A stretch of DNA of 64,000 nucleotides, from the NCBI RefSeq assembly GCF_954871325.1, contig NC_088777.1, positions 38,603,366 to 38,667,365 of the forward strand, given 5' to 3'. Source of the DNA: Gordionus sp. m RMFG-2023. Its lineage: Eukaryota > Nematomorpha > Gordioida > Chordodea > Parachordodidae. The notes under the pieces were generated by a model, which was not told the origin of the DNA, did no database searches, and saw only the letters and a program-made list of their open reading frames with translations. The position numbers were made by a program, and so were the translations under genes. Each line of letters starts with the position of its first letter. Position 1 is the first letter of the stretch. Below are positions 1 through 11,661 of this stretch, one piece after another.

Positions 1-42
1 CAGTAAAAAAAATAAATGTAAGTAAAAAATAAGATGAGGTAC

Positions 43-309
43 GAATGGTGATGCTTGTGATGATGATGATGGCGACGCTTGTGTGGTCTATTGCGATGCC
101 GAGAAGATGAGGAAGTACTGGCAGAAGATGAAGTTGTACGACGAGAGGAGCCAGAAGAGGAGGAAGATGATGACGAGTCACGTTTTTTGGAACGTTTTTC
201 ATGCAAATTTCTATGATGCTGCTGCTGCCCATGATGTCCACCATAATGTTGATGTTTTCCATCAAGTTGCTCCAATTCTTTTCTTTTTGAAGAATCCTGG
301 CCTGTCCAA
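43..309 (-). CDS. SRRM1: SR- and His-rich exon, probable SRRM1 tail
   Basis: Read on the minus strand from an acceptor at 310-311, one frame stays open for the whole block and gives a low-complexity basic/serine sequence. A lysine/glutamate-rich start (SSKRKELEQLDGK) leads to a Gln/His stretch, a run of eight serines, Ser-Arg and Ser-Thr blocks, then RHRNRPHKRR and a His-rich end. Such composition is expected of the SRRM1 tail, and it lies downstream of the PWI exons on the same strand. The exon probably ends at a GTACC donor at position 42. The link to SRRM1 is by position and composition, not by conserved sequence, so a separate SR-type gene is possible. Confidence 0.65.
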
Positions 310-3300
310 CTTGTAATAGACAATTTAAAATATAATAATTTTTGTTATTGAAAAACTGATTAATATTTTTAATATAATCTCTTTATGATTAAATATGAAG
401 GTTTCATTTTAATATTATTCTATTAAAACTTATTTTACACTAGAATTTAAATTAGACCTTAAAATTTATGTAAAATATATAAATAAGAGGAAATATGAAT
501 TATTGTTTTTTAAATTGTAATTAATACATATCTGAAATATTACATTGTCATAACAAAATATAGCTTGCATATTTGTAATGATTTTCCAAAATGTATATAA
601 ATTGTATAATTTTGATATACAGGAGTTATCAAGATGATTCTTAGAAGTTAGTAAAATAAATTTGTGGGGTTTAGTATGCCTGTCCTCACTGCAAGTGAAT
701 GTGGGTGTCACAAATTTAAACATCACGTCGGTGAGCAGGCTGGTTAAAAATATTTATAAAACAATAGGCAGGTGAATTTAAAATATATTTCGGAAAAAAT
801 GAGCAGAACGGGTCTATATTTATTTCTTAAATTAAAGGTGGAAAAAAGCATTTGATAAAACAAAGAATCAAACCAACCAATAAAATAGTAAACATTGGGC
901 TGACAGATTGAACTCAATTTAGATAAATGGATGGGGAGGTGAGTGAATTTTTAAAAAAAATTATGGGTAGTCAGGAAAGCAAATTAAAAAATTTTTTTGA
1001 TGGGTAGGTGTTTGGGTTAAATAACCTATTACAAACCTCAAATAACAGGTTATTTTGGAAAAATGTAGTAGGAATTAGATACTTTTATAAGTCATTTTAG
1101 CAACACATATAATAAATAAATAATTCAAGCTTTGGTAAAGCTTGGATTAGTGGTGACTCTAATGTTAATAGATCAAAATTATTTATACTTATTAGAAACT
1201 TGGTCAGGATTCATTTTTAATGAAAGGTCCCTTTCTGCTGTTGCTTTGGCATCTTCTTCCTTTATTCAAAAATAAATTTAAAAAAAAAATATTCATGATA
1301 TATTTTAAAAAATTTTGTTGAAATAAAATTTGATTAATTACGTACAATCACTAATAGCCGCTGAAATGTAATAACTAGTTTCCACATGAAATCGCTAAGA
1401 TCAAAATAGCCAAATATTTTTTATAAGTCACCACAAGTAAGATAATATAATACTGATATAATACAATACTAATAAAATATCCTATTGAAACGAGGATGAA
1501 AATATATCAAAAAATTATTGATATATAATATTTAGAAAATCTAAAATTTCCATAAGCAATTGACCCCATTTATAACTATTAAGAGTCATATTGACAGATT
1601 TTTGAAAAAATATAGGCCTTCCATGCCGCATTCAATTGATGATATCATTTTAACCCCAGCATATAAAACAACATCGAGATTACTTATCCCTACTGAAACT
1701 AATAGGATATTGGTCTTTGGGACTACTGATATGCTCAAATTGATGGTATCTGCTTCAACAATATATACGGACGGAGCTTTCTACATAGTTTATAAATCAT
1801 GTTGTCAGCTCTATACATTGCACATCATGTATAAAAATGTCAGATCCTGGTTATATATGCTCTTCTTCCAGATAAATTAAGGGAGACATATATTCAGCTA
1901 TTTCTGATTATCATAAAGTTTTGTACCTTAAATAGTATAAATTTCAATCCGACAATGGGACAAACAGAGTTTGAGATGGCAGCTATATCTACTCTTAGAT
2001 TTGTATTTCCAAATATGGTGATCAAAGGTTAATTTATAATTAATGTATATTTCATTAAAATATTAAGGGCTTTTCCTTCATTATTTTTAAGCTTCGTGGA
2101 GGAAATATCAAGCTTTGGTTTAGTCAGAGACTACCTGAACGATTCCCATGTTCATTTAGTTGTTAGGTGGATTACAACTTTATCATTTTGCAAGGATAAA
2201 CGTTTGGCTGAAGTTCGTTTATCTTGCTACTCAATGGCAACTCACAATCCATACCGACTTCGTTTTAATGGAGAATATGAAACATACGTGGTTTGGTGAA
2301 ACTGCATTATTTCCACATCATATGGACTAGGTATAAAAACTTGAAATAATTATATTGAATCATTTTTAATATTTTTCAATATTTAATTAAGGTATCATGT
2401 AGATGGGCCACACATTAACAACCATCTCAAGGGGTTCCATGATGCTCTAAAATAAAAAACAAACTGTGCACATCCTAATGTGTATGTCCCAATCAAAATT
2501 TGAAGTTAAGTTTATACTAATTCATAATGGATTGATTGTTCAGCAAGCAAATCAGACTTATAAAAGATTAAATCATAAAATAGACAATTTAATGTCTATG
2601 TACGTTAGACCAACTTATATTTGTTTCCATTTTTAGAATTTTTTTTAGTTAATTATCAATAATTTAATAAATATTTTCGTTATTCTAATTAAATTATAAC
2701 AATAATATATGTAAATAATATTAAATAATATTGTCTTTTTTAGTATATTTATTTATTTGAATAATATAATAAATATATTGCTACCTTTTTATATTTTTAC
2801 AATAATATATGTAAATATTATATTGTACATTTTTACTTTTGTTTTTTTAGTATATTTATTTATTTGGATAATATAATAAATATTACTAATTATTTATATT
2901 TTTCTAAATTGTATATTAAAATGTAATTAAAATGAAATTTCAAAATATTCTGAAAAGGTTCAACAAAATAAATATTAAGATTTTCCCTAATAAGATAAGT
3001 GACTAAAATACCCTTATTAATCATTAGAAACCTTAAAAAATATTATTTATTTAGATATTTATTCAAGTAATAAGTAAAAATAATTATGATAAAAAATATA
3101 TTCAGAAAGTTTCTAGTAGGCAAAGTGACTAACATAACATGTCCTAATTAATCATTAATAACCTGCAAAAATAATAAAATATTATGAAATCAGATATTTA
3201 TAGGAGTAATAAGATATAATAATTACAATAAAAAATTAATTCAGTCCCTTGTAAGATAAGTCATATCCTTAGTTGAGCACATCAACTAACCAAGTTGATT

Positions 3301-6300
3301 GACTGTGCCAAATTCATAGACAATAAAGGTCCTCATTCGCTACATTGCAAATATTCTTGAAAAGGCCCAATTAAAAAAAGTTCTAATTATAATTGTATTT
3401 TATTTTTATATATTTTATATTATTATTATATATCACTATATTATATTAGGATTTTATTATATTATAATATTACATTGTATTAAATTATATTAGAATTATA
3501 TTATATTAATATTATATATTTTTATTAATATTATATATTTCATATTATATTATTATTATATATTATAATAATACATTATATATTTTAAAAATTATATTAT
3601 ATTAGAATATATTAGTCATGGATTATATCAGTATTATATTATATTCTTTTTATTACATTATATTAGTATTATATTATATCACTCTCCCAAAATCCTACCT
3701 TCAGCCTCATCGTGGCGGGGGAGTGGCAACGTCTTTTGGCGGCAAATGGAGGTCTAAAAGGTTCCCTGTGATCTGGGTCTAGAATAGGATCACCGTCTCC
3801 TCGACGGGGTGTAAAAACCACTTAAAGAGGTTGATGTCAGGAAGGGCATCCGATTGTAAAAACCTTGCTACAAAAATTTCCCTATAGTTACAACAAAGCA
3901 TGGGCGGGGTATAGCCCAAAGTACCCCGTGGGCCTCCTCATCCGCCTACGACAAAAAGAAGGATGGGAAACTTGGTGGAACCACTATTCATGAAAATGAA
4001 ACCTATGACGGCCATAAACGACCTGATAAAAAGTGGAGAAACCAGTTTACGGGTGATCGAGTTAGGGTCGTGACATGGAATGTTGGGAGTATGACGGGAA
4101 GAGCGGGAGAAGTCGTCGATGTATTGCACAGAAGACATATAGATGTGTGCTGCATACAGGAGACTAGATGGAAAGGAAATGGGACCAGAATGATTGGCAA
4201 GACTAGCGAAAAGTATAAATTCTTTTGGCAAGGAGGTAATGATGGTAAGGCTGGAGTTGGGGTATTAATTGCGGAGAAATTGGTAGACAAAGTAGTCAAA
4301 GTGAGAAGGCTAGACAACCAGATAATGGTTATCAAGATGATTATTGGTAGAAAGCTATATAATATGATCTCGGCATATGTTCCTCAGGTTGGAAGAAGTG
4401 AAAGATGTATTTTGGGACAGTCTATTGGGGGTGACATCGAGACTGGCAAATGAAGAGGGGATTATCCTGGCTGGCGATCTGAATGGACATGTGGGAGCGA
4501 GTAGTGAGGGTTATGAAGGAGTACATGGAGGGTTCAGTTACGGCATGAGAAATTTGGAAGGAGAGAGGATTTTAGAATTTAGTGATGCTATGGATATGAT
4601 TGTTTGTAATACAATGTTTAAGAAAGAATCAGAGAAGCTGGTGACTTATAAGTCGGGTAGTACCAAAAGTGTTGTGGATTACTTGTTATTAAGGAGATGT
4701 GATCGATGTATAATAAAAAATGTGAAAGTGATACTGGGAGAGGAATGTATAAATCAGCATCGACTAGTTGTAGGAGATCTCACTCTTAAAGGTGCCAGGG
4801 TTACTAAAAGAAAGTTTGTCCCAAGGCTGAAGGTTTGGAAATTGAAGGAGGAGAATGCTAGACGTCAATTCAATATGGCATTGGCGATTAGGGAGGCGGA
4901 GGTGGCACAAGCATCTGGGGTGAATGACAAGAGGGAAGCCATGAAGAAAGCTTGGGTAATGACAACTGAGGAGGTATGTGGATGGACAAAAGGGCCGCCT
5001 AGACATAAGGAGACTTGATGGTGGAGCCCAGAGGTAGCGAAAGCCGTGGATGAGAAACGGAGGTGTTTCAAAGTATGGTATAATAGCAAAGAAAATAGTG
5101 ATAATGATATTTACAAGATGGCTAAAAGAAATGCTAAGAAATTAATAGCAAAGGCTCAAGAAGAAAAAAGACACGAGTTTGCTAAAGAAATGAAATGCGC
5201 TGATGGAATTGGAAATATGGTTAGAATGGCAAAACAGATGTCAAAAAAGAGGCAGGATGTGATAGGTGTAAAGTGTTTGAAAAATATGGAAGGAAAAATG
5301 ACGATTGATAGTAGTGGTATTAAGAACACCTGGAAGATTTACATGAAAGAACTTTTGAATGAAGAAAATGAATGGAATAATAATATTAGTTGTGCAAAGG
5401 AAGAAGGTCCAGGGTGTAAATTTGGCAAGGACAAGATAAGGAGAGCAGTGAAAAAGATGAAGAAAGGGAAGGCATCGGGTTAAACGATGGTGGTATGAGA
5501 TGTTTAAAGGTTCTGATGATTTAGGGATTGAATGGTTAATGAATTTAGCAAATCAGATTGTCACAGAAGGTACTATTCCAGAGGACTGGTGAAGAAGTAT
5601 AATTATCCCAGTATACAAGGGGAAAGGTGATCCTTTAGATTGTGGGTCTTACAGAGCTATTAAACTCTTGGAACATGCAATGAAAGTATTTGAGAGAGTG
5701 TTAGAAAAGCGGATAAGGGAACAAATCAAAATTGATGAAATGCAGTTTGGTTTTACATCGGGAAAAGGCACGACAGATGCAATTTTTGTGGTGAGACAAA
5801 TTCAGGAGAAGTATCTTGCGAAGGAAAAGAAACTCTATTATGCGTTTGTTGATTTGGAGAAAGCATTTGATAGGGTGCCGCGTGAGATTACAAGATGGGC
5901 CTTGAGAAAATCCGGTGTGGAGGAATGGTTAGTTACCGCAGTGATGGCAATGTATGTTGGAGCACAAACAGCAGTACAGACGGATTATGGTGATAGTGAC
6001 AGCTTTGAGGTGAAGGTAGGACTTCATCAAGGATCCGTGCTGAGTCCATTATTATTTATCTTAGTAATGGATGTGGTGGCTAGAGAAATGCGTGAAGGAC
6101 TTCCCTGGGAGATATTATATGCAGATGACCTTGTATTAATGGCAAACAGTGAGGGAGAATTGAGGGATAAAGTTAGTAAATGGAAGATGACTATGGAAGC
6201 AAAGGGCCTGAAAATGAATGCACCAAAAACAAAGGTGATGATTGGTGGGGAAAATCTAAAGATAGAAGAATCAGGTAAGTGGCCTTGTGGTGTATGTGGG

Positions 6301-8148
6301 AAAGGAGTTGCTAGAAATTCTATCCAATGCACCAGATGCCAGAAATGGGTACATAAAAGATGTAGTGGGAAAAAAGGCAGTTTAATGTTAGAAAGAATGA
6401 CCTTTATTTGTAAAACATGCATGAAAGGGATACATAATAATGATAACCTAAAAAATGGTGGTCTGGATATTGGCAATGGGTTAACCCTAGAAAAAGTGGA
6501 TAAGTTTTGTTATTTAGGTGATATGCTAAACGCAGATGGTGGTGTAGATTCTGCTGTTGTTGCAAGGATCAGACAAGCTTGGAAGAAGTTCAGAGAGATG
6601 TCGTCTATTCTTACAAATAAAAAAGTTTCTCTGAAGTTAAAGGGGAAAGTTTATGTAAGCTGTGTGAGGAGTTGTTTAGTTTATGGCGGTGAAACATGGG
6701 CAATGAAAGCAATTCACGAAGCCAAATTAGAAAGAACAGAGATGAGGATGGTTAGATGGATGTGTGGGGTATCTCTGAGAGAGAGAAAAACTAGCAAGGA
6801 ATTGTGAGCAAGATTAGGTATAGAAATGATTGGTATGGTAATGCGACGAAATAGACTAAGATGGTTTGGGCATGTGGAACGTATGACAAGAGATGACTGG
6901 GTAAAGAGATGCACAATGATAGAAGTAGGAGGATCAAGACCTAGAGGAAGACCCAAGATGACGTGGACAAATGTGATAGCGGCGGATATAAGAAGCTTGA
7001 ATCTTACAAGTATTGATGCTCAGGACCGTCAAAAATGGAAAAGAAAAATCAGAGGGAAAACTGGCCTACCCGGGTAAACCTGGAAATTGCCATAAAACGG
7101 AGAAGAAGAAGAAGTATTATATTATATCAGTATTATATTATATTACTTGTGGTGTTATAAATTATGTATAAAAATACTTGGCTATTTTGATCTAAGATAT
7201 CATGTGGGAACCATTATTTATTAGTGTTTATAATTGAAAAATTAATAATTATCAGTTATCTTTTTGACAAATTTGTATATAAAACTTACATATTTTTGCA
7301 TAAGTTCTGCTTTTTTTTGTTGCAAAAATGCCTCAGGAATTCCTCCAATATTGTTTTGTGCACTTATAAGTAGTGACCATAAATCTCCCATAAATATTCG
7401 AGCATTTTTTGCATTCAAAAAACCAGTCAAATTTATCTGCATAATTTTTGGATCTACTTTCTAGTTATGATTAATAAGTAAACATTATTATTTCAAATAT
7501 ATAATAAATTTAATTCTGGAATAACAATGATTTAAATTTTATCTACAAGTTCATAAAATATATTATCTACAAATCTTGGGCTTAATTTATAGAAACCATA
7601 AAATTAGTGTGCCTATAGGTATATAATAAAACTATGCCTTCATTTAATGATGAATTACCCACCTTTTTAATAACATGAAGTTTACTATAAACAATGCCTT
7701 ATTCAGATCTTGTTAATTTTAAAAAATCTTTGGTTATATTTGAACAAAATTTTATTCCTTTTTGTGATGTGTATAATTTAGACTCTCCATTAGATATCAA
7801 TTTATTATCTTAACAAGAGATATAAATAAACTTTTTCCATTAATTGATTGAACACAAATTCGATTATAACATCATCTTCAAAATTTAAAAGTTCGCATAA
7901 GCGTTTAGTAATCCACGGCTTTAAAACATCTAAATTGACTTTAGTCATATCAATCTAAAAATTAAATGAAAATTAGTGTTTTCAATATTTCAAAACTTTT
8001 TGTTCCAAATTTTCTGAAAATTTCATCTGCTTCATTAATTTCTTATTCTTATCACTAAATCTACTGTCTTGTTCGGCATTTGTGCCCTGATAAAAATATA
8101 TAAGAGACTAAATAAAATATATACCCTATAAAATCCAGCGTCTGTCAT
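43..8148 (-). CDS. SRRM1: SRRM1 (serine/arginine repetitive matrix protein 1), 5' part of gene
   Basis: SRRM1 is a nuclear splicing co-activator whose N-terminal PWI domain binds nucleic acid and whose SR tail bridges splicing factors. I read exon 1 at 8125-8148 (MTDAGFYR), exon 2 at 7997-8086 (GTNAEQDSRFSDKNKK...), exon 3 at 7832-7954 (KVNLDVLKPWITKR, then FED D-V-V-I-E-F) and exon 4 at 7290-7460 (MQINLTGFLNAKNAR, IPEAFL). These follow the animal SRRM1 N-terminus and PWI domain almost residue for residue, beginning at the family's normal start. Introns are 38, 42 and 371 bp, all GT-AG; exon 4 ends at a GTAAGT donor. Exon 4 ends in phase 0 but the SR-rich exon at 43-309 needs phase 2, so at least one exon between 310 and 7289 is unseen. 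The gene runs off the left edge. Identification is very secure for the PWI exons. Confidence 0.93.
310..1540. other. AT-rich intronic DNA, nothing recognised
   Basis: This lies inside the presumed large SRRM1 intron. I see short AT-rich stretches and no coding similarity or terminal repeats. An unseen small SRRM1 exon could be hidden here or at 2600-7289. Confidence 0.5.
1548..2620 (+). pseudogene. MULE (Mutator-like) transposase relic
   Basis: Three blocks in order match the MULE transposase domain that accompanies FLYWCH-type zinc-finger proteins in animals. The first (about 1560-1860) has SIDDIILTPAYKTTS, then RILVFGT, then an IYTDGAFYIVYKS block and QLYTLH. The second (about 1850-2030) has ALLPDKLRETYIQLF and then FEMAAISTLRFVFP. 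The third (2096-2300) has a GLVRDYL block and is followed at about 2392-2500 by DGPHINNHLKGFHD. The reading frame changes near 1855, and further breaks lie near 2030-2095 and 2330-2391. The last two gaps have GT...AG borders and could be small introns (the second would be 61 bp). No terminal inverted repeats were found. It sits antisense in the SRRM1 intron and looks inactive. Confidence 0.75.
2700..3260. repeat. Short diverged tandem duplications, AT-rich
   Basis: A ~109-bp segment containing AGTATATTTATTTATTTG is present at about 2742 and 2851. A second family of about 135 bp recurs at about 2960, 3095 and 3230, marked by AAGATAAGTGACTAA-like and TTAATCATTA motifs. No coding content. Confidence 0.55.
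3361..3681. repeat. TATTATATTATAT simple repeat, LINE landing site
   Basis: A low-complexity tract of TATTATAT/TTAGTATTATAT units. It continues at 7114-7145 on the far side of the LINE, showing that the LINE inserted within it. Confidence 0.7.
3682..7113 (+). mobile_element. APE-type LINE retrotransposon, near full length, with zinc-finger insert in RT region
   Basis: A GC-richer block with a 5' leader and then an apurinic-type endonuclease (4070-5018: MTWNVGSM, CIQETRWKG, then LAGDLNGHVG). A linker (5046-5483) and reverse transcriptase (about 5500-6807) follow; the latter has FVDLEKAFDRVPRE, GLHQGSVLSPLLF and the YADDLVL catalytic box. A Cys/His module (about 6283-6420: CGVCGKG, CTRCQKWVH, CSG, CKTC) resembling a PHD-type finger sits after the RT core. 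The C-terminal NRLRWFGHVERM motif is at 6850-6890. It ends in a (GAA)n tail. A perfect 16-bp target duplication flanks it (3666-3681 and 7114-7129), although in repetitive DNA. Frame changes near 4380-4450 and 5480, and stops at 5016, near 5590 and at 6805, mean it is inactive. Endonuclease type resembles craniofacial-development-protein-2-like LINEs; clade not assigned. It is antisense within SRRM1. Confidence 0.93.
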
Positions 8149-8301
8149 TAGCGTACAAATTTTAAATGGTTGGTAGTGACTGTTTTTTGAAAGGCAGTAC
8201 TCACTCCTCAGAATAGAAAGACATCAAAACGGCAGTGACTGAAAAAGTACTATTGAAAGAATGACAGTTGTATAAATAAAAAAATGACAGTTGATTTGCT
8301 C

Positions 8302-9287
8302 TTATTAGTTTATATAAAATTACAATATAATAAATTACTTGTATTGTATATACCTTAATATAAAAGCATGGTAATAATTTATTTCAAACAATTATAAGAA
8401 ATTTATTTATAAAAAATAAGTAGACATATAGTTGATTTTACTATATTATATAAAATTAGTTATACGATACTAGGTAAAATTCCACTTTTACAGACATATT
8501 TGACAGTTGGAGAATATATTACAGTTAATAATCTAACAAAATTTACTAATCAATGCTCTTGATATTAAATATAGCAACAATATGCATTCAATTATTTAAC
8601 GCCATCTATTTTATTTTAGTAAAAATATAAGTTAAATTTAATCTTCATATTATTCATCCCACAATGTCTTTAAAAGATATTTTCTGATGTCCTTATCAAT
8701 ATTTTATAGTTTTCTGTAAAATATATAATTCGCTATATTGGTAAAAATTACTTGATTGTCATTTAACAATTAGATATAGTAAATCGACGACATATAATAT
8801 TCCACTTTTTATATTGTGCTTTAATATTTTTTTAATTTTATCAATATTTTTATAATTATATTTTACTTTTATTAAGATAAATAAATTAAAATTACTCACT
8901 TTATAAAAAATTATATTTGATATATTATATTATTTAGTAATTTTATGGATCTATTATTAATAATTATAATACATTTCACTTCTGTCTTAAGACTTATCTT
9001 TGGCTTATTTTCCATTTATTAAAAAACATTTTTGGTTTATTTAATATATTTATAAATTTATTTTCCCAAAAATCTATGATGAATAGTTTTATAAAAAAAT
9101 ATCAACTTTTACATTCTTTCTTTTAAATTATTATTTAAGATATATGCATACATATTTGAGGGTCAGGGAGTGGGGGGAGGACTAAGGGGGATATTTTTTA
9201 TTAGCTAAAAGTGATATTTACAAAAAGTGATAAATTTCTGAAGGGGGGGGGAATTTCCCTTGCCCCCCCCCTTGGTTACGCCTATGA
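8302..9287 (+). repeat. Interspersed repeat family, copy A (uninterrupted)
   Basis: About 1 kb of non-coding AT-rich sequence that matches, in the same order, the segments 9403-9544, 11173-11661 and 14610-14887 (copy B). It ends in a G/C homopolymer-rich tail and TTGGTTACGCCTATG, a terminus of the kind seen on hAT-like non-autonomous elements. No clear left terminus. It begins about 150 bp upstream of the SRRM1 start codon, so it may overlap that promoter. Confidence 0.7.
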
Positions 9288-9544
9288 GCCAGGATTTTCC
9301 TAAGGAGGGGGGATTAAAAATTACTGGGTCATAAAATATTTTTACAAGATAGGAGATTAATTTTAATAAAAAAATAAGCCTGGAACAAATATGAAATATA
9401 TTTTTATTAGTTTATATAAAATATAATAAATTACTTGTATATACATTAATATAAAAACGTTGTAATAATTTATTCCAAAAAGAAATTTATTTTTAAAAAG
9501 TAAGTAGACATATAGTTGATATTTCTCTATTATATAGAATTAGT

Positions 9545-11164
9545 CAGGGGCGTCGCTAGCCTTTACAATCTCAGAGGGCTCAACTAAAAAAAATTTTTGG
9601 GGGGTAGGGTGGCGGCCGGGTTTTATATTAATATATTATACTTTTTTTAAATTAACTAACTCTAAATAATTATTCTGAATGTTATTTATTATATTTTGCA
9701 TGAAAATAAACTAGCATATAAATCATTAAAATAATAGAAGACATTTCTAAAAATAATATTTTTTAATACAAAATCTATTTATTACAATATAAAATATTTT
9801 CGATTGTTGATAAAAAATTTGCCCCTAAAGAATTATAAATGATAAAAAAGGTTAATTAATTCATATATATGCCTCAATCTGCGATCATATGCTCTCAGCA
9901 GCTGTAGTAATAATCTTAAATTACATAGCCACACAAATAATAGATGCTGGTTAATTTGCAGTCCTAGGCATGACACTCACGATGGTAGCACATATCAGAA
10001 TTTATTCTGTTAGATAAATTGATAAAACAAAAACACTAAAAACCTTTAGAAGAAATTATGCAAATATATTGAAGCCTTGAGTTATTTACACGGCAAAAAT
10101 GCCATATTAGAAATGAAATATTTTGTAACTACAAAATAAGAACCAGAGTGATATCATGAAAGCAATTAAGATTTTATATATTATTGTCGCACCATCTCTA
10201 GTTGGTATATATTTAAAATAATAGTAGCTTGTAATAATATTAAAAATATATTCGTATTAAAAATTTAACTCAAATCTATATTCCGAAGAAGAAAAAAATA
10301 GCTTCCTAAAAACACGTAAAAAGGAGAAGAAAAGATATCTAATTTATTACATCCATTGTAGGATGAATAATAATACGCTTAATTTTAATTATATTGTAAA
10401 TAAATAGATGGAGTTAAATATTTGTAAGCAAATTATCACTTATATTTATTGTCAAAAGCATTTATTAGTAAAGTTTTAAATTATTAACTGTAATATATTA
10501 TATAACTGTCAGACACGTCTGTAAAAGTGGCATTTTACTTAATATTTTATATAAAATTATATATAATAGAGGATTATACACTATATGTCTACTTACTTTT
10601 TATAAATAAATCTCTTATACTTATTTGGATTTGGACCTTGAAAATAGTTTTAGGAAGAGACATGATAATTAAATTTAAAAATCAATAATATAGTTGATTA
10701 GTGATTTTGAACTCGGCTAAAATATTAAATTATTAATTTTCAATTAATAAATGATTATATTTATTTAATTAGGGTTATATAATAATTTAAATAATAAAAG
10801 TCAATAAAGCTTCAACTGTTAATGCTAAATTAATATTTAGTGAGTGATATTGTTATATTTTTAACATAGAATTTGATTGCAAGCTGACATAGTATAATTT
10901 ATATGTAATAATCTAATCTAATAATTAAAATAGTTATCATTTAATAAAAATTAAGATAGACTTATTAATTTTTTAATAAAATTAAGTCTATATATATCTC
11001 AATAGAATTATAAAAGAAATTATTCTGAGGGCAATTAAAAACATTTATTTTTAGCTCAAAGGGATATTAAGGAACCATTAAAAAATTGCTTCAGGGGGGC
11101 TATTCTAACTTTTCAGAAGGCTCGAGCCCTTGTGCGCCCCCCTCCCCCCCTAGCGACGCCCCTG
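9545..11164. mobile_element. Non-autonomous hAT element (MITE-like), 1.6 kb
   Basis: Perfect 15-bp terminal inverted repeats CAGGGGCGTCGCTAG, with an identical 8-bp target duplication GAATTAGT at 9537-9544 and 11165-11172. The 8-bp duplication and CAGGGG termini are hallmarks of the hAT superfamily. No transposase is encoded. About 10320-10620 is an inverted, diverged copy of part of the repeat family that the element itself landed in (compare 8390-8690), so it had previously captured or received that repeat. Confidence 0.9.
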
Positions 11165-11661
11165 GAATTAGTTACAAAATACTAGGTAATATTCCACTTT
11201 TACAGATATATTTGACAACTAGAGAATATATTAAAGTTGATATTTTAACAAATTTTACTAATCAATGCTCTTAATAATAAATATAGAATAACTTTCATTC
11301 AATTATTTAACGCCATCTATTTATTTTAAATAAAAATGATATTAAAAATTAATCTTCATATTATTCATCTCACAATGTCTTTTGAAGATATTTTCTAATG
11401 TACTTATCATATTTTATAGTTTTATGTAAAATATATAATTCGCTATATTGGTAAAAATTACTTGATTGTCATATGATAATTGATAAAATTAGATATACAA
11501 ATCTACGACATATAATATTCCACTGTTTGTATTGTTCTTTAATTTTTTTTATTTAATTTATGATTTAATTTTATCAATAGTTTTATAATTATATTTTACT
11601 TTTATTAAGATAAATAAATTAAAATTACTCACTTTATAAAAAATTATATTTGATATATTAT

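Noticed and set aside
6027-6476. 149-codon minus-strand open frame
   Set aside because: It is the antisense shadow of the LINE reverse transcriptase and has no protein-like similarity.
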